From: Avena insularis
Lineage: Eukaryota; Streptophyta; Magnoliopsida; Poales; Poaceae
Direction: 5' to 3'
Assembly: GCA_023614405.1 (NCBI GenBank)
Contig: CM042688.1
Coordinates: 382,899,331 to 382,963,330 of the forward strand
Length of the DNA: 64,000 bases
The position numbers and the translations under genes were made by a program. Positions 1 to 15,162 of the stretch are shown piece after piece. The notes beneath the pieces are model-generated. The model was not told the DNA's origin, made no database searches, and saw only the letters and a list, made by a program, of their open reading frames with translations. Each line of letters begins with the position of its first letter. Position 1 is the first letter of the stretch.

Positions 1-1599
1 CATGCCTATGCATGACTTTGCCACTTTACAAAATGACCATTAGGTGTACCCAAATGTCTATGACCCACTAGGAACCACTTTTGCAAACAAAGCAAAGCTT
101 GGCATGCTTGCATGCATTTCTTGACTTTGTTATTTTAAGTGTGTTGATTTGCTTGATTGGTAGATTGAGTTTGTGCCTTGCTTGATTGATTGTAGTGACT
201 TGAAGAGTGTGAGTGTTGCAAGGACAAGGAGTGAACTTATACCTCTACCAAAAGGCAAGTGATACTTCATACTATCCATCCCATTATTTTCAATATGCAT
301 TAGAGTTTATGCTAAGTAAAACTTGCATGGTTTTTATTTTGCTAAGTATAGACCTTGCTATAGGAAATCTAGTAGATGAATCCTTAGTAGGATTTACCTA
401 AGTTAAGAATCCTATTACTATCAAGATTAGCCTAGCTAATAGAAAACCTGGGTGGGATATATATTCATGCTCTCAAAATTTATCAGTCTATGGACTTGTG
501 TTTTATTTAACAAAACAACTAAGTAATGAATCACCTGGTGGAATGGAAGGAATGGTTTATGTTGAGTGGTTCACAAGGCCATGGACTTGGCTTGTATCTC
601 ACTTGTGGATGGCCACCCAGAAACAAAGAGATTTGAGATGTCAAATGTTGAGAAACTTCAAGTGCAACCACTTGGCATTATGGGCTCTGCCATGATCTTA
701 GGATGCTGGAACTTAGTCTTTTGGACAGTGGGTGGTAGTGATTGATAGGTTGGAGCGCGTCCATTTGGCTAAGGAAAGGCTACTGAAGGATCATTCTTGG
801 GAAACCAAGACTTGTGGGGAAAGTGCACCACCTCTGCAGAGTGTAAAACCTAAGTACTTAGCCATGTCCCTGGTAAAGGACAATTTGAGCATCAAGACAT
901 GGAAGCAATCAAGAATCTCATCATTCCAATTTCTAAATTAAAACTTGTGGGTGAACAAGGGTTGTGTGAAAATTCTTCAATCTTTGATGGAGAGATGGCT
1001 TGGTACAAGGATCTCAAAATCTTAGATTGGGAAATTGTTTTTGCCAAGTAAATCTTCAGTCTCTGATTGGTAGATGCCCTGAGTGGATCTTCAGTCTTTG
1101 ATTGGTAGATGCCTTGGAATTTGTTTTTGCCAAACAAAACTTATTTTCAAATGATAGGGAAAAATCTATTTTGAGCAATGCAAAACCTCAACTCCACTTA
1201 GCCAAATGCATATAGATGATAGACTCCACTATACTACCAAAGTATCACTTGCCAATACAATTCAAATGTATTGACCCTTGTGGCTGTAACTTATTATGTT
1301 GCAGGTTTGATTGTTTAGTGAAGATTGATTGATTAGGATTACAAAGTCTACAACCAACATCTGCCTGTGGCACTTTGAAGATGAAGGACCCATGACTATA
1401 GTTATTCCGCTGCAATGTAATGTAATAGCCTAATGAGCTATGTTTGATGTAATAAAATTATGTTATTCCTGGTTATAAAGTTGTATTATGACCTTTGTTT
1501 CTCGATATTACATCTGAACTGTGGATGCTAGCTATTGATCCAGGGACTAGCATTGTAAACACAGGGGACTCAATCTTATTAAAGGTTGGGGACGCTACA
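1..1599 (+). mobile_element. 3' part of an LTR of a Ty3/gypsy retrotransposon (Del/Tekay-like), inserted in the satellite
   Basis: No protein of any length is readable here. The stretch has the features I associate with the long LTRs of grass Del/Tekay elements: an internal motif reading 'cacctctgcagagtgtaaa' near 830, a polyadenylation-type AATAAA at 1451-1456 in an AT-rich region, and an end near 1590-1599 reading GGGGACGCTACA. LTRs of this group typically end in ...CGCTACA. The satellite starts at the very next base, inside a monomer (TGGATCCACC), which is how an element inserted into an existing array would look. The matching LTR start (TGTAGCG...) is not in the window, so the element extends to the left. 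The family assignment rests on remembered motifs, not on an alignment. Confidence 0.55.
1052..1116 (+). repeat. Short direct duplication, 35-bp spacing
   Basis: Two near-identical copies of a 30-bp segment beginning ATCTTCAGTCT start at 1052 and 1087. The phrase 'ttgtttttgcca' also occurs before the first copy and after the second. This is a small local duplication inside the LTR-like segment. Confidence 0.7.
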
Positions 1600-4500
1600 T
1601 GGATCCACCAGTGTCATTGCAGGTGTGTTCTTTTTACTAACAACAACTGGAGTCATTGCATGTGTGTTCTTTTCACATTCCACATATGGATCCACCAATG
1701 TCATTGAAATGTGTGTTCTCTTCGGAGACCACACATGGATCCACTAGTGTCATTGCATGTGTGTTATTTTTGTTAAGAACAACTGGAGTCATTGCATGTG
1801 TGTTCTTTTCACATACCACATATGAATCTACCAGTGTCATTGCATGTGTGTTCTCTTTAGAGACCACACATGGATCCACCAGTGTTATTGCATGTGTGTT
1901 CTTTTTACTAACAACAACTGGAGTAATTGCATGTGTGTTCTTTTTACTAACAACAAGAAGAGTCATTGCATGTGTGTTCTCTTCAGAGACCACACATGGA
2001 TCCACCAGTGTCATTGCATGTTTGATCTTCTTACTAACAACAACTGGAGTGATTGCATGTGTGTTCTTTACACATACCACATATGGATCCACCAGTGTCA
2101 TTGAAATGTGTGTTCTCTTCAGAGACCACACATGGATCCACCAGTGTCATTGCATGTGTGCTCTTTTTACTAACAACAACTAGAGTCATTTCATGACTAT
2201 TCTTTTCACATACCACATATGGATCCACCAGTATCATTGAAATGTGTGTTCTTCTCATTAACCACAGCTAGAGTCATTGCATGTGTGTTCTCTTCAGAGA
2301 CCACACATGGAACCACCAGTGTCATTTCATGTGTGTTCTCTTTAGAGACCACACATGGATCCACTAGTGTCATTGCATGTGTGTTCTTTTTACTAACAAC
2401 AACAAGAGTCATTGCATGTGTGTTCTCTTCAGATACCACACATGGATCCACCAGTGTCATTGCATGTGTGTTCTTTTTACTAACAACAACCAGAGTCATT
2501 GCATGTGTGTTCTCTTTAGAGACCACACATGGATCCACTAGTGTCATTGCATGTGTCTTCTTTTTACTAACAACAACTGGAGGCATTACATGTGTGTTCT
2601 TTTCACATACCACATATGGATCCACCAGTGTCATTGAAATGTCTGTTCTCTTCAGAGACCACACATAGATCCACCAGTGTCATTGCATGTGGTATCTTTT
2701 TACTTACAATAACTGGAGTCATTGCATGTGTGTTCTTTTTACTAAGAGCAACCAGAGTCATTGCATGTGTGTTATCTTTAGAGACCACACATGGATCCAC
2801 CAGTGTCATTGCATGTGTGTTCTTTTTACTAACAACAACTGGAGTCATTGCATGTGTGTTCTTTTCACATACCACATATGGATCCACCAGTGTCATTGAA
2901 ACGTGTGTTCTCTTCAGAGACCACACATGGATCCACCAATGTCATTGCATGTGTGCTCTTTTTACTAACAACAACTAGAGTCATTGCATGTGAGTTCTTT
3001 TTGCAAAAAACAACCATAGTCATTGCATGTGTGTTCTCTTCAGAGACCACACATGGATCCACCAGTGTCATTGCATGTGCGTTCTTTTTACTAACAACAA
3101 CCAGAGTCATTGCATGTGTGTTCTCTTTAGAGACCACACATGGATCCACCAGTGTCATTGCATGTGTCTTCTTTTTACTAACAACAACTGGAGGCATTAC
3201 ATGTGTGTTCTTTTCACATACCACATATGGATCCACCGGTGTCATTGAAATGTGTGTTCTCTTCAGAGACCACACATGAATCCACCAATGTCATTTCATG
3301 TGTGCTCTTTTTACTAACAACAACCAGAGTCATTGCATGTGTGTTCTTTTTACTAACAACAACCATAGTCATTGCATGTGTGTTCTCTTCAGAGACCACA
3401 CATGGATCCACCAGTGTCATTGCATGTGTGTTCTTTTTACTAACAACAACTGGAGTCATTGCATGTGTGTTCTTTTCACATACCACATATGGATCCACCA
3501 GTGTCATTGCATGTGTGTTCTTTTTACTAACAACAACTGGAGTCATTGCATGTGTGTTCTTTTCACATACCACACATGGATCCACCAGTGTCATTGAAAT
3601 GTGTTCTCTTCAGAGACCACACATGGATCCACCAGTGTCATTGCATGTGTGGTCTTTTTATTAACAACAACTGGAGTCATTGCATGTGTGTTCTTTTCAC
3701 ATACCACATATGGATCCACCAGTGTCATTGCATGTGTGTTCTCTTTAGAGACCACACATGGATCCACTAGTGTCATTGCATGTGTGTTGTTTTTACTAAC
3801 AACATCTAGATTCATTGTATGTGTATTCTTTTCACATAACACATCTGGATCCACCAGTGTAATTGAAATGTATGTTCTCTTCAGAGACCACACATGGATC
3901 CACAAGTGTCATTGCATGTGTGCTCTTTTCACTAACAACAACTGGAGTCATTTCATGACTAATATTTTCACATACCACATATTGATCCACCAATGTTGTT
4001 GAAATGTGTCTTATTCTCATTAACCACAACTAGAGTCATTCCATGTGTGTTCTCTTCAGAGACCACACATGGATCCACCAGTGTCATTGCATGTGTGTTC
4101 TATTTAGAGACCTCACATGGATCCACTAGTGTCATTGCATGCGTGTTCTTTTTACTAACAACAACTAGAGTCATTGCATGTGTGTTCTCTTCAGAGACCA
4201 CACATGGATCAACTAGTGTCATTGCATTTGTGTTCTTTTTACTAACAACAACCAGAGTCATTGCATGTGTGTTCTGTTCAGACACCACACATGGATCCAC
4301 CAGTGTCATTGCATGTGTGTTCTTTTTACTAACAACAACTGGAGTCATTGCATGTGTGTTCTTTTCATATACCACATATGGATCCACCAGTGTCATTGAA
4401 ATGTGTGTTCTCTTCATAGACCACACATGGATCCACCAGTGTCATTGCATCTGTGCTCTTTTTACTAACAATAACCAGAGTCATTACATGTGTGTTCTCT

Positions 4501-7500
4501 TCAGAGACCACACATGGATCCACAGGTGTCATTGCATGTGTGTTCTCTTCAGAGACCACACATGGATCCACCAGTGTCATTGCATGTGTTCTCTTTTTAC
4601 TAACAACAACTAAAGTCATTTCATGACTATTCTTTTCACATACCACATATGGATCCACAAGTGTCATTGAAATGTGTGTTCTTCTCATTGACCACAGATA
4701 GAGTCATTGCACGTGTGTTCTCTTCAGAGACTACACATGGATCCACTAGTATCATTGCATGTGTGCTCTTTTTACTAACAACAATTGGAGTCATTTCATG
4801 ACTATTCTTTTCACATACCACATATGGATCCACCAGTGTCATTGAAATGTCTGTTCTCTTTAGAGACCACACAGAGATCCACCAGTGTCATTGCATGTGG
4901 TATCTTTTTACTTACAATAACTGGAGTCATTGCATGTGTGTTATTTTTACTAACAACAACCAGAGTCATTGCATGTGTGTTATCTTCAGAGACCACACAT
5001 GGATCCACCAGTGTCATTGCATGTGTGTTCTTTTTACTAACAACAACTGGAGTCATTGCATGTGTGTTCTTTTCACATACCACATATGGATCCACCAGTG
5101 TCATTGAAATGTGTGTTCTCTTCAGAGACCACACATGGATCCACCAATGTCATTGCATGTGTGCTCTTTTTACTAACAACAACTAGAGTCATTGCATGTG
5201 TGTTCTTTCTACAAACAACAACCAGAGTCATTGCATGTGTGTTCTCTTCAGAGACCACACATGGATCCACCAGTGTCATTGCAGGTGTGTTCTTTTTACT
5301 AACAACAACTGGAGTCATTGCATGTGTGTTCTTTTCACATACCACATATGGATCCACCAATGTCATTGAAATGTGTGTTCTCTTCGGAGACCACACATGG
5401 ATCCACTAGTGTCATTGCATGTGTGTTATTTTTGTTAAGAACAACTGGAGTCATTGCATGTGTGTTCTTTTCACATACGACATATGAATCTACCAGTGTC
5501 ATTGCATGTGTGTTCTCTTTAGAGACCACACATGGATCCACCAGTGTTATTGCATGTGTGTTCTTTTTACTAACAACAACTGGAGTAATTGCATGTGTGT
5601 TCTTTTTACTAACAACAAGAAGAGTCATTGCATGTGTGTTCTCTTCAGAGACCACACATGGATCCACCAGTGTCATTGCATGTTTGATCTTTTTACTAAC
5701 AACAACTGGAGTCATTGCATGTGTGTTCTTTACACATACCACATATGGATCCACCAGTGTCATTGAAATGTGTGTTCTCTTCAGAGACCACACATGGATC
5801 CACCAGTGTCATTGCATGTGTGCTCTTTTTACTAACAACAACTAGAGTCATTTCATGACTATTCTTTTCACATACCACATATGGATCCACCAGTATCATT
5901 GAAATGTGTGTTCTTCTCATTAACCACAGCTAGAGTCATTGCATGTGTGTTCTCTTCAGAGACCACACATGGAACCACCAGTGTCATTTCATGTGTGTTC
6001 TCTTTAGAGACCACACATGGATCCACTAGTGTCATTGCATGTGTGTTCTTTTTACTAACAACAACAAGAGTCATTGCATGTGTGTTCTCTTCAGATACCA
6101 CACATGGATCCACCAGTGTCATTGCATGTGTCCTCTTTTTACTAACAACAACTGGAGGCATTACATGTGTGTTCTTTTCACATACCACATATGGATCCAC
6201 CGGTGTCATTGAAATGTGTGTTCTCTTCAGAGACCACACATGGATCCACCAATGTCAATGCATGTGTGCGCTTTTTACTAACAACAACCAGAGTCATTGC
6301 ATGTGTTTTCTTTTTACTAACAACAACCAGAGTCATTGCATGTGTGTTCTCTTCAGAGACCACACATGGATCCACCAGTGTCATTGCATGTGTGTTCTTT
6401 TTACTAACAACATCTGGAGTCATTGCATGTGTGTTCTTTTCACATACCACATATGGATCCACTAGTGTCATTGCATGTGTGTTCTTTTTACTAACAACAA
6501 CTGGAGTCATTGCATGTGTGTTCTTTTCACATACCACACATGGATCCACCAGTGTCATTGAAATGTGTTCTCTTCAGAGACCACACATGGATCCACCAGT
6601 GTCATTGCATGTGTGGTCTTTTTATTAACAACAACTGGAGTCATTGCATGTGTGTTATTTTCACATACCACATATGGATCCACCAGTGTCATTGCATGTG
6701 TGTTCTCTTTAGAGACCACACATGGATCCACTAGTGTCATTGCATGTGTGTTGTTTTTACTAACAACATCTAGATTCATTGTATGTGTATTCTTTTCACA
6801 TAACACATCTGGATCCACCAGTGTAATTGAAATGTATGTTCTCTTCAGAGACCACACATGGATCCACAAGTGTCATTGCATGTGTGCTCTTTTCACTAAC
6901 AACAACTGGAGTCATTTCATGACTAATATTTTCACATACCACATATTGATCCACCAATGTTGTTGAAATGTGTCTTATTCTCATTAACCAACTAGAGTCA
7001 TTCCATGTGTGTTCTCAGAGACCACACATGGATCCACCATGTCATTGCATGTGTGTTCTATTTAGAGACCTCACATGGATCCACTAGTGTCATTGCATGT
7101 GTTCTTTTTACTAACAACAACTAGAGTCATTGCATGTGTGTTCTCTTCAGAGACCACACATGGATCAACTAGTGTCATTGCATTTGTGTTCTTTTTACTA
7201 ACAACAACCAGAGTCATTGCATGTGTGTTCTGTTCAGACACCACACATGGATCCACCAGTGTCATTGCATGTGTGTTCTTTTTACTAACAACAACTGGAG
7301 TCATTGCATGTGTGTTCTTTTCATATACCACATATGGATCCACCAGTGTCATTGAAATGTGTGTTCTCTTCATAGACCACACATGGATCCACCAGTGTCA
7401 TGCATCATGTGTTTTTACTAACAATAACCAGAGTCATTACATGTGTGTTCTCTTCAGAGACCACACATGGATCCACAGGTGTCATTGCATGTGTGTTCTC

Positions 7501-10500
7501 TTCAGAGACCACACATGGATCCACCAGTGTCATTGCATGTGTTCTCTTTTTACTAACAACAACTAAAGTCATTTCATGACTATTCTTTTCACATACCACA
7601 TATGGATCCACAAGTGTCATTGAAATGTGTGTTCTTCTCATTGACCACAGATAGAGTCATTGCACGTGTGTTCTCTTCAGAGACTACACATGGATCCACT
7701 AGTATCATTGCATGTGTGCTCTTTTTACTAACAACAATTGGAGTCATTTCATGACTATTCTTTTCACATACCACATATGGATCCACCAGTGTCATTGAAA
7801 TGTCTGTTCTCTTTAGAGACCACACAGAGATCCACCAGTGTCATTGCATGTGGTATCTTTTTACTTACAATAACTGGAGTCATTGCATGTGTGTTATTTT
7901 TACTAACAACAACCAGAGTCATTGCATGTGTGTTATCTTCAGAGACCACACATGGATCCACCTGTGTCATTGCATGTGTGTTCTTTTTACTAACAACAAC
8001 TTGAGTCATTGCATGTGTGTTCTTTTCACATACCACATATGGATCCACCAGTGTCATTGAAATGTGTGTTCTCTTCAGAGACCACACATGGATCCACCAA
8101 TGTCATTGCATGTGTGCTCTTTTTACTAACAACAACTAGAGTCATTGCATGTGTGTTCTTTCTATAAACAACAACCAGAGTCATTGCATGTGTGTTCTCT
8201 TCAGAGACCACACATGGATCCACCAGTGTCATTGCAGGTGTGTTCTTTTTACTAACAACAACTGGAGTCATTGCATGTGTGTTCTTTTCACATACCACAT
8301 ATGGATCCACCAATGTCATTGAAATGTGTGTTCTCTTCGGAGACCACACATGGATCCACTAGTGTCATTGCATGTGTGTTATTTTTGTTAAGAACAACTG
8401 GAGTCATTGCATGTGTGTTCTTTTCACATACGACATATGAATCTACCAGTGTCATTGCATGTGTGTTCTCTTTAGAGACCACACATGGATCCACCAGTGT
8501 TATTGCATGTGTGTTCTTTTTACTAACAACAACTGGAGTAATTGCATGTGTGTTCTTTTTACTAACAACAAGAAGAGTCATTGCATGTGTGTTCTCTTCA
8601 GAGACCACACATGGATCCACCAGTGTCATTGCATGTTTGATCTTTTTACTAACAACAACTGGAGTCATTGCATGTGTGTTCTTTACACATACCACATATG
8701 GATCCACCAGTGTCATTGAAATGTGTGTTCTCTTCAGAGACCACACATGGATCCACCAGTGTCATTGCATGTGTGCTCTTTTTACTAACAACAACTAGAG
8801 TCATTTCATGACTATTCTTTTCACATACCACATATGGATCCACCAGTATCATTGAAATGTGTGTTCTTCTCATTAACCACAGCTAGAGTCATTGCATGTG
8901 TGTTCTCTTCAGAGACCACACATGGAACCACCAGTGTCATTTCATGTGTGTTCTCTTTAGAGACCACACATGGATCCACTAGTGTCATTGCATGTGTGTT
9001 CTTTTTACTAACAACAACAAGAGTCATTGCATGTGTTCTCTTCAGATACCACATGGATCCACCAAGGTCATTGCATGTGTCCTCTTTACTAACAACAATC
9101 GGAGGCATTACATGTGTGTTCTTTTCACATACCACATATGGATCCACCGGTGTCATTGAAATGTGTGTTCTCTTCAGAGACCACACATGGATCCACCAAT
9201 GTCAATGCATGTGTGCGCTTTTTACTAACAACAACCAGAGTCATTGCATGTGTTTTCTTTTTACTAACAACAACCAGAGTCATTGCATGTGTGTTCTCTT
9301 CAGAGACCACACATGGATCCACCAGTGTCATTGCATGTGTGTTCTTTTTACTAACAACATCTGGAGTCATTGCATGTGTGTTCTTTTCACATACCACATA
9401 TGGATCCACTAGTGTCATTGCATGTGTGTTCTTTTTACTAACAACAACTGGAGTCATTGCATGTGTGTTCTTTTCACATACCACACATGGATCCACCAGT
9501 GTCATTGAAATGTGTTCTCTTCAGAGACCACACATGGATCCACCAGTGTCATTGCATGTGTGGTCTTTTTATTAACAACAACTGGAGTCATTGCATGTGT
9601 GTTATTTTCACATACCACATATGGATCCACCAGTGTCATTGCATGTGTGTTCTCTTTAGAGACCACACATGGATCCACTAGTGTCATTGCATGTGTGTTG
9701 TTTTTACTAACAACATCTAGATTCATTGTATGTGTATTCTTTTCACATAACACATATGGATCCACCAGTGTAATTGAAATGTATGTTCTCTTCAGAGACC
9801 ACACATGGATCCACAAGTGTCATTGCATGTGTGCTCTTTTCACTAACAACAACTGGAGTCATTTCATGACTATTCTTTTCACATACCACATATTGGTCCA
9901 CCAATGTTATTGAAATGTGTCTTATTCTCATTAACCACAACCAGAGTCATTGCATGTGTGTTCTCTTCAGAGACCACACATGGATCCACCAGTGTCATTG
10001 CATGTGTGTTCTATTTAGAGACCTCACATGGTTCCACTAGTGTCATTGCATGCGTGTTCTTTTTACTAACAACAACTAGAGTCATTGCATGTGTGTTCTC
10101 TTTAGAGACCACACATGGATCAACTAGTGTCATTGAATTTGTGTTCTTTTTACTAACAACAACAAGAGTCATTGCATGTGTGTTCTGTTCAGAGACCACA
10201 CATGGATCCACCAGTGTCATTGCATGTGTGTTCTTTTTACTAACAACAACTGGAGTCATTGCATGTGTGTTCTTTTCATATACCACATATGGATCCACCA
10301 GTGTCATTGAAATGTGTGTTCTCTTCATAGACCACACATGGATCCACCAGTGTCATTGCATCTGTGCTCTTTTTACTAACAATAACCAGAGTCATTACAT
10401 GTGTGTTCTCTTCAGAGACCACACATGGATCCACAGGTGTCGTTGCATGTGTGTTCTATTTAGAGACCTCACATGGATCCACTAGTGTCATTGCATGCGT

Positions 10501-10965
10501 GTTCTTTTTACTAACAACAACTAGAGTCATTGCATGTGTGTTCTCTTCAGAGACCACACATGGATCAACTAGTGTCATTGCATTTGTGTTCTTTTTACTA
10601 ACAACAACCAGAGTCATTGCATGTGTGTTCTGTTCAGACACCACACATGGATCCACCAGTGTCATTGCATGTGTGTTCTTTTTACTAACAACAACTGGAG
10701 TCATTGCATGTGTGTTCTTTTCACATACCACATATGGATCCACCAGTGTCATTGAAATGTGTGTTCTCTTCAGAGACCACACATGGATCCACCAATGTCA
10801 TTGCATGTGTGCTCTTTTTACTAACAACAACTAGAGTCATTGCATGTGTGTTCTTTTTACAAACAACAACCAGAGTCATTGCATGTGTGTTCTCTTCAGA
10901 GACCACACATGGATCCACCAGTGTCATTGCAGGTGTGTTCTTTTTACTAACAACAACTGGAGTCA

Positions 10966-12880
10966 TTGCATGTGTGTTATTTTCACATACCACATATGGA
11001 TCCACCAATGTCATTGAAATGTGAGTTCTCTTCGGAGACCACACATGGATCCACCAGTGTCATTGCATGTGTGTTATTTTTGTTAAGAACAACTGGAGTC
11101 ATTGCATGTGTGTTCTTTTCACATACCACATATGAATCCACCAGTGTCATTGCATGTGTGTTCTCTTTAGACACCACACATGGATCCACCAGTGTTATTG
11201 CATGTGTGTTCTTTTTACTAACAACAACTAGAGTAATTGCATGTGTGTTCTTTTTACTAACAACACGCATAGTCATTGCATGTGTGTTCTCTTCAGAGAC
11301 CACACATGGATCCACCAGTGTCATTGCATGTTTGATCTTTTTACTAACAACAACTGGAGTCATTGCATGTGTGTTCTTTACACTTACCACATATGGATCC
11401 ACCAGTGTCATTGAAATGTGTGTTCTCTTCAGAGACCACACATGGATCCACTAGTGTCATTGCATGTGTGCTCTTTTTACTAACAACAACTAGAGTCATT
11501 TCATGACTATTCTTTTCACATACCACATATGGATCCACTAGTATCATTGAAATGTGTGTTCTTCTCATTAACCACAGCTAGAGTCATTGCATGTGTGTTC
11601 TCTTCAGATACCACACATGGATCCACCAGTGTCATTGCATGTGTGTTCCTTTTACTAACAACAACCAGAATCATTGCATGTGTGTTCTCTTTAGAGACCA
11701 CACATGGATCCACCAGTGTCATTGCATGTGTCTTCTTTTTACTAACAACAACTAGAGTCATTGCATGTGTGTTGTTTTCAGATACCACATATGGATCCAC
11801 CGGTGTCATTGAAATGTGTGTTCTCTTTAGAGACCACACATGGATCCACCAATGTCAATGCATGTGTGCTCTTTTTACTAACAACAACCAGAGTCATTGA
11901 ATGTGTGTTCTTTTTACTAACAACAACCAGAGTCATTGCATGTGTGTTCTCTTCAGAGACCACACATGGATCCACCAGTGTCATTGCATGTGTGTTCTTT
12001 TTACTAACAACATCTGGAGTCATTGCATGTGTGTTCTTTTCACATACCACATATGGATCCACCAGTGTCATTGCATGTGTGTTCTTTTTACTAACAACAA
12101 CTGGAGTCATTGCATGTGTGTTCTTTTCACATACCACACATGGATCCACCAGTGTCATTGAAATGTGTTCTCTTCAGAGACCACACATGGATCCACCAGT
12201 GTCATTGCATGTGTGGTCTTTTTATTAACAACCACTGGAGTCATTGCATGTGTGTTGTTTTCACATACCACATATGAATCCACCAGTGCCATTGCATGTG
12301 TGTTCTCTTTAGAGACCACACATGGATCCACTAGTGTCATTGCATGTGTGTTGTTTTTACTAACAACATCTAGATTCATTGTATGTGTATTCTTTTCACA
12401 TAACACATATGGATCCACCAGTGTAATTGAAATGTATGTTCTCTTCAGAGACCACACATGGATCCACAAGTGTCATTGCACGTGTGCTCTTTTCACTAAC
12501 AACAACTGGAGTCATTTCATGACTATTCTTTTCACATACCACATATTGATCCACGAATGTTATTGAAATGTGTCTTATTCTCATTAACCACAACTCGTGT
12601 CAGTGCATGTGTGTTCTCTTCAGAGACCACACATGGATCCACCAGTGTCATTGCATGTGTGTTCTCTTTAGAGACCTCACATGGATCCACTAGTGTCATT
12701 GCATGCGTGTTCTTTTTACTAACAACAACTAGAGTCATTGCATGTGTGTTCTCTTCAGAGACCACACATGGATCAACTAGTGTCATTGCATTTGTGTTAT
12801 TTTTACTAACAACAACCAGAGTCATTGCATGTGTGTTCTGTTCAGATACCACACATGGATCCACCAGTGTCATTGCATGT
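10966..12880 (+). repeat. Satellite segment duplicated at +7866 bp (copy at 18830-20746)
   Basis: Monomer order and private variants, for example the ACACGCATAGTC unit at 11261 and 19127, match over about 1.9 kb at a constant offset of 7866 bp with only scattered substitutions. The unit of duplication is far larger than one higher-order repeat. Confidence 0.85.
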
Positions 12881-12884
12881 GTGT

Positions 12885-14040
12885 TCTTTTACTAACAACA
12901 ACTGAGTCATTGCATGTGTGTTCTTTTCACATACCACATATGGATCCACCAATGTCATTGAAATGTGTGTTCTCTTGAGACCACACATGGATCCACCAAA
13001 GGTCATTGCATGTGTGTTATTTTTGTTAAGAACAACTGCAGTCATTGCATGTGTGTTCTTCTCACATACCACATATGAATCCACCAGTGTCATTGCATGT
13101 GTGTTCTCTTTAGAGACCACACATGGATCCACCAGTGTTATTGCATGTGTGTTCTTTTTACTAACAACAACTAGAGTAATTGCATGTGTGTTCTTTTTAC
13201 TAACAACAAGCAGAGTCATTGCATGTGTGTTCTCTTCAGAGACCACACATGGATCCACCAAAGGTCATTGCATGTTTGAGCTTTTTACTAACAACAACTG
13301 GAGTCATTGCATGTGTGTTCTTTACACATACCACATACGGATCCACCAAAGGTCATTGAAATGTGTGTTTCTTCAGAGACCACATGGATCCACCAGTGTC
13401 ATTGCATGTGTGCTCTTTTTACTAACAACAACTAGAGTCATTTCATGACTATTCTTTTCACATACCACATATGGATCCATCAGTATCATTGAAATGTGTG
13501 TTCTTCTCATTAACCACAGCTAGAGTCATTGCATGTGTGTTCTCTTCAGAGACCACACATGGAACCACCAGTGTCATTTCATGTGTGTTCTCTTTAGAGA
13601 CCACACATGGATCCACTAGTGTCATTGCATGTGTGTTATTTTACTAACAACAACAAGAGTCGCTGTGTGTGTTCTCTTCAGATACCACACATGGATCCAC
13701 CAGTCATTGCATGTGTGTTCTTTTACTAACAACAACCAGAGTCATTGCATGTGTGTTCTTTAGAGACCACACATGGATCCACCATGTCATTGCATGTGTC
13801 TTCTTTTACTAACAACAACTGAGGCATTACATGTGTGTTCTTTTCACCTCCCCCCTATGGATCCACCGGTGGCAATGTAATGTGTGTTCTCTTTAGAGAC
13901 CACACATGGATCCACCAATGTCAATGCATGTGCTCTTTTACTAACAACAACCAGAGTCATTGCATGTGTTCTTTTTACTAACAACAACCAGAGTCATTGC
14001 ATGTGTGTTCTCTTCAGACCACACATGGATACACCAGTGT
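12885..14040 (+). repeat. Satellite stretch with many clustered 1-4-bp indels
   Basis: Nearly every monomer here has a small deletion or oddity: TTCTTTTACTAAC for TTCTTTTTACTAAC, ACTGAGTC for ACTGGAGTC, CCACCAAAGGTCATT for CCACCAGTGTCATT (12996, 13256, 13345), and a CACCTCCCCCC run near 13846. Neighbouring copies of the same higher-order unit are clean. Similar but smaller clusters lie near 6990-7060, 7400-7415, 9030-9100, 16012-16065, 21262-21295 and 37235-37330. This is either decay or poor consensus sequence. Confidence 0.75.
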
Positions 14041-15162
14041 CATTGCATGTGTGTTCTTTTTACTAACAACATCTGGAGTCATTGCATGTGTTTTCTTTTC
14101 ACATACCACATATGGATCCACCAGTGTCATTTCATGTGTGTTCTTTTTACTAACAACAACTGGAGTCATTGCATTTGTGTTCTTTTCACATACCACATAT
14201 GGATCCACCAGTGTCATTGAAATGTGTTCTCTTCAGAGACCACACATGGATCCACCAGTGTCATTGCATGTGTGTTCTCTTTAGAGACCACACATGGATC
14301 CACTAGTGTCATTGCATGTGTGTTGTTTTTACTAACAACATCTAGATTCATTGTATGTGTATTCTTTTCACATAACACATATGGATCCACCAGTGTAATT
14401 GAAATGTATGTTCTCTTCAGAGACCACACATGGATCCACAAGTGTCATTGCATGTGTGCTCTTTTCACTAACAACAACTGGAGTCATTTCATGACTATTC
14501 TTTTCACATACCACATATTGATCCACGAATGTTATTGAAATGTGTCTTATTCTCATTAACCACAACTAGAGTCAGTGCATGTGTGTTCTCTTCAGAGACC
14601 ACACATGGATCCACCAGTGTCATTGCATGTGTGTTCTCTTTAGAGACCTCACATGGATCCACTAGTGTCATTGCATGCGTGTTCTTTTTACTAACAACAA
14701 CTAGAGTCATTGCATGTGTGTTCTCTTCAGAGACCACACATGGATCAACTAGTGTCATTGCATTTGTGTTCTTTTTACTAACAACAACCAGAGTCATTGC
14801 ATGTGTGTTCTGTTCAGAGACCACACAAGGATCCACCAGTGTCATTGCATGTGTGTTCTTTTTACTAACAACAACTGGAGTCATTGCATGTGTGTTCTTT
14901 TCACATACCACATATGGATCCACCAGTGTCATTGAAATGTGTGTTCTCTTCAGAGACCACACATGGATCCACCAATGTCATTGCATCTGTGCTCTTTTTA
15001 CTAACAATAACCAGAGTCATTGCATGTGTGTTCTTTTTACAAACAACAACCAGAGTCATTGCATGTGTGTTCTCTTCAGAGACCACACATGGATCCACCA
15101 GTGTCATTGCAGGTGTGTTCTTTTTACTAACAACAACTGGAGTCATTGCATGTGTGTTCTTT

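Noticed and set aside
213..1137. Short open frames in the left flank
   Set aside because: They are 60-80 codons, overlap, and resemble no known protein; the region reads as LTR sequence.
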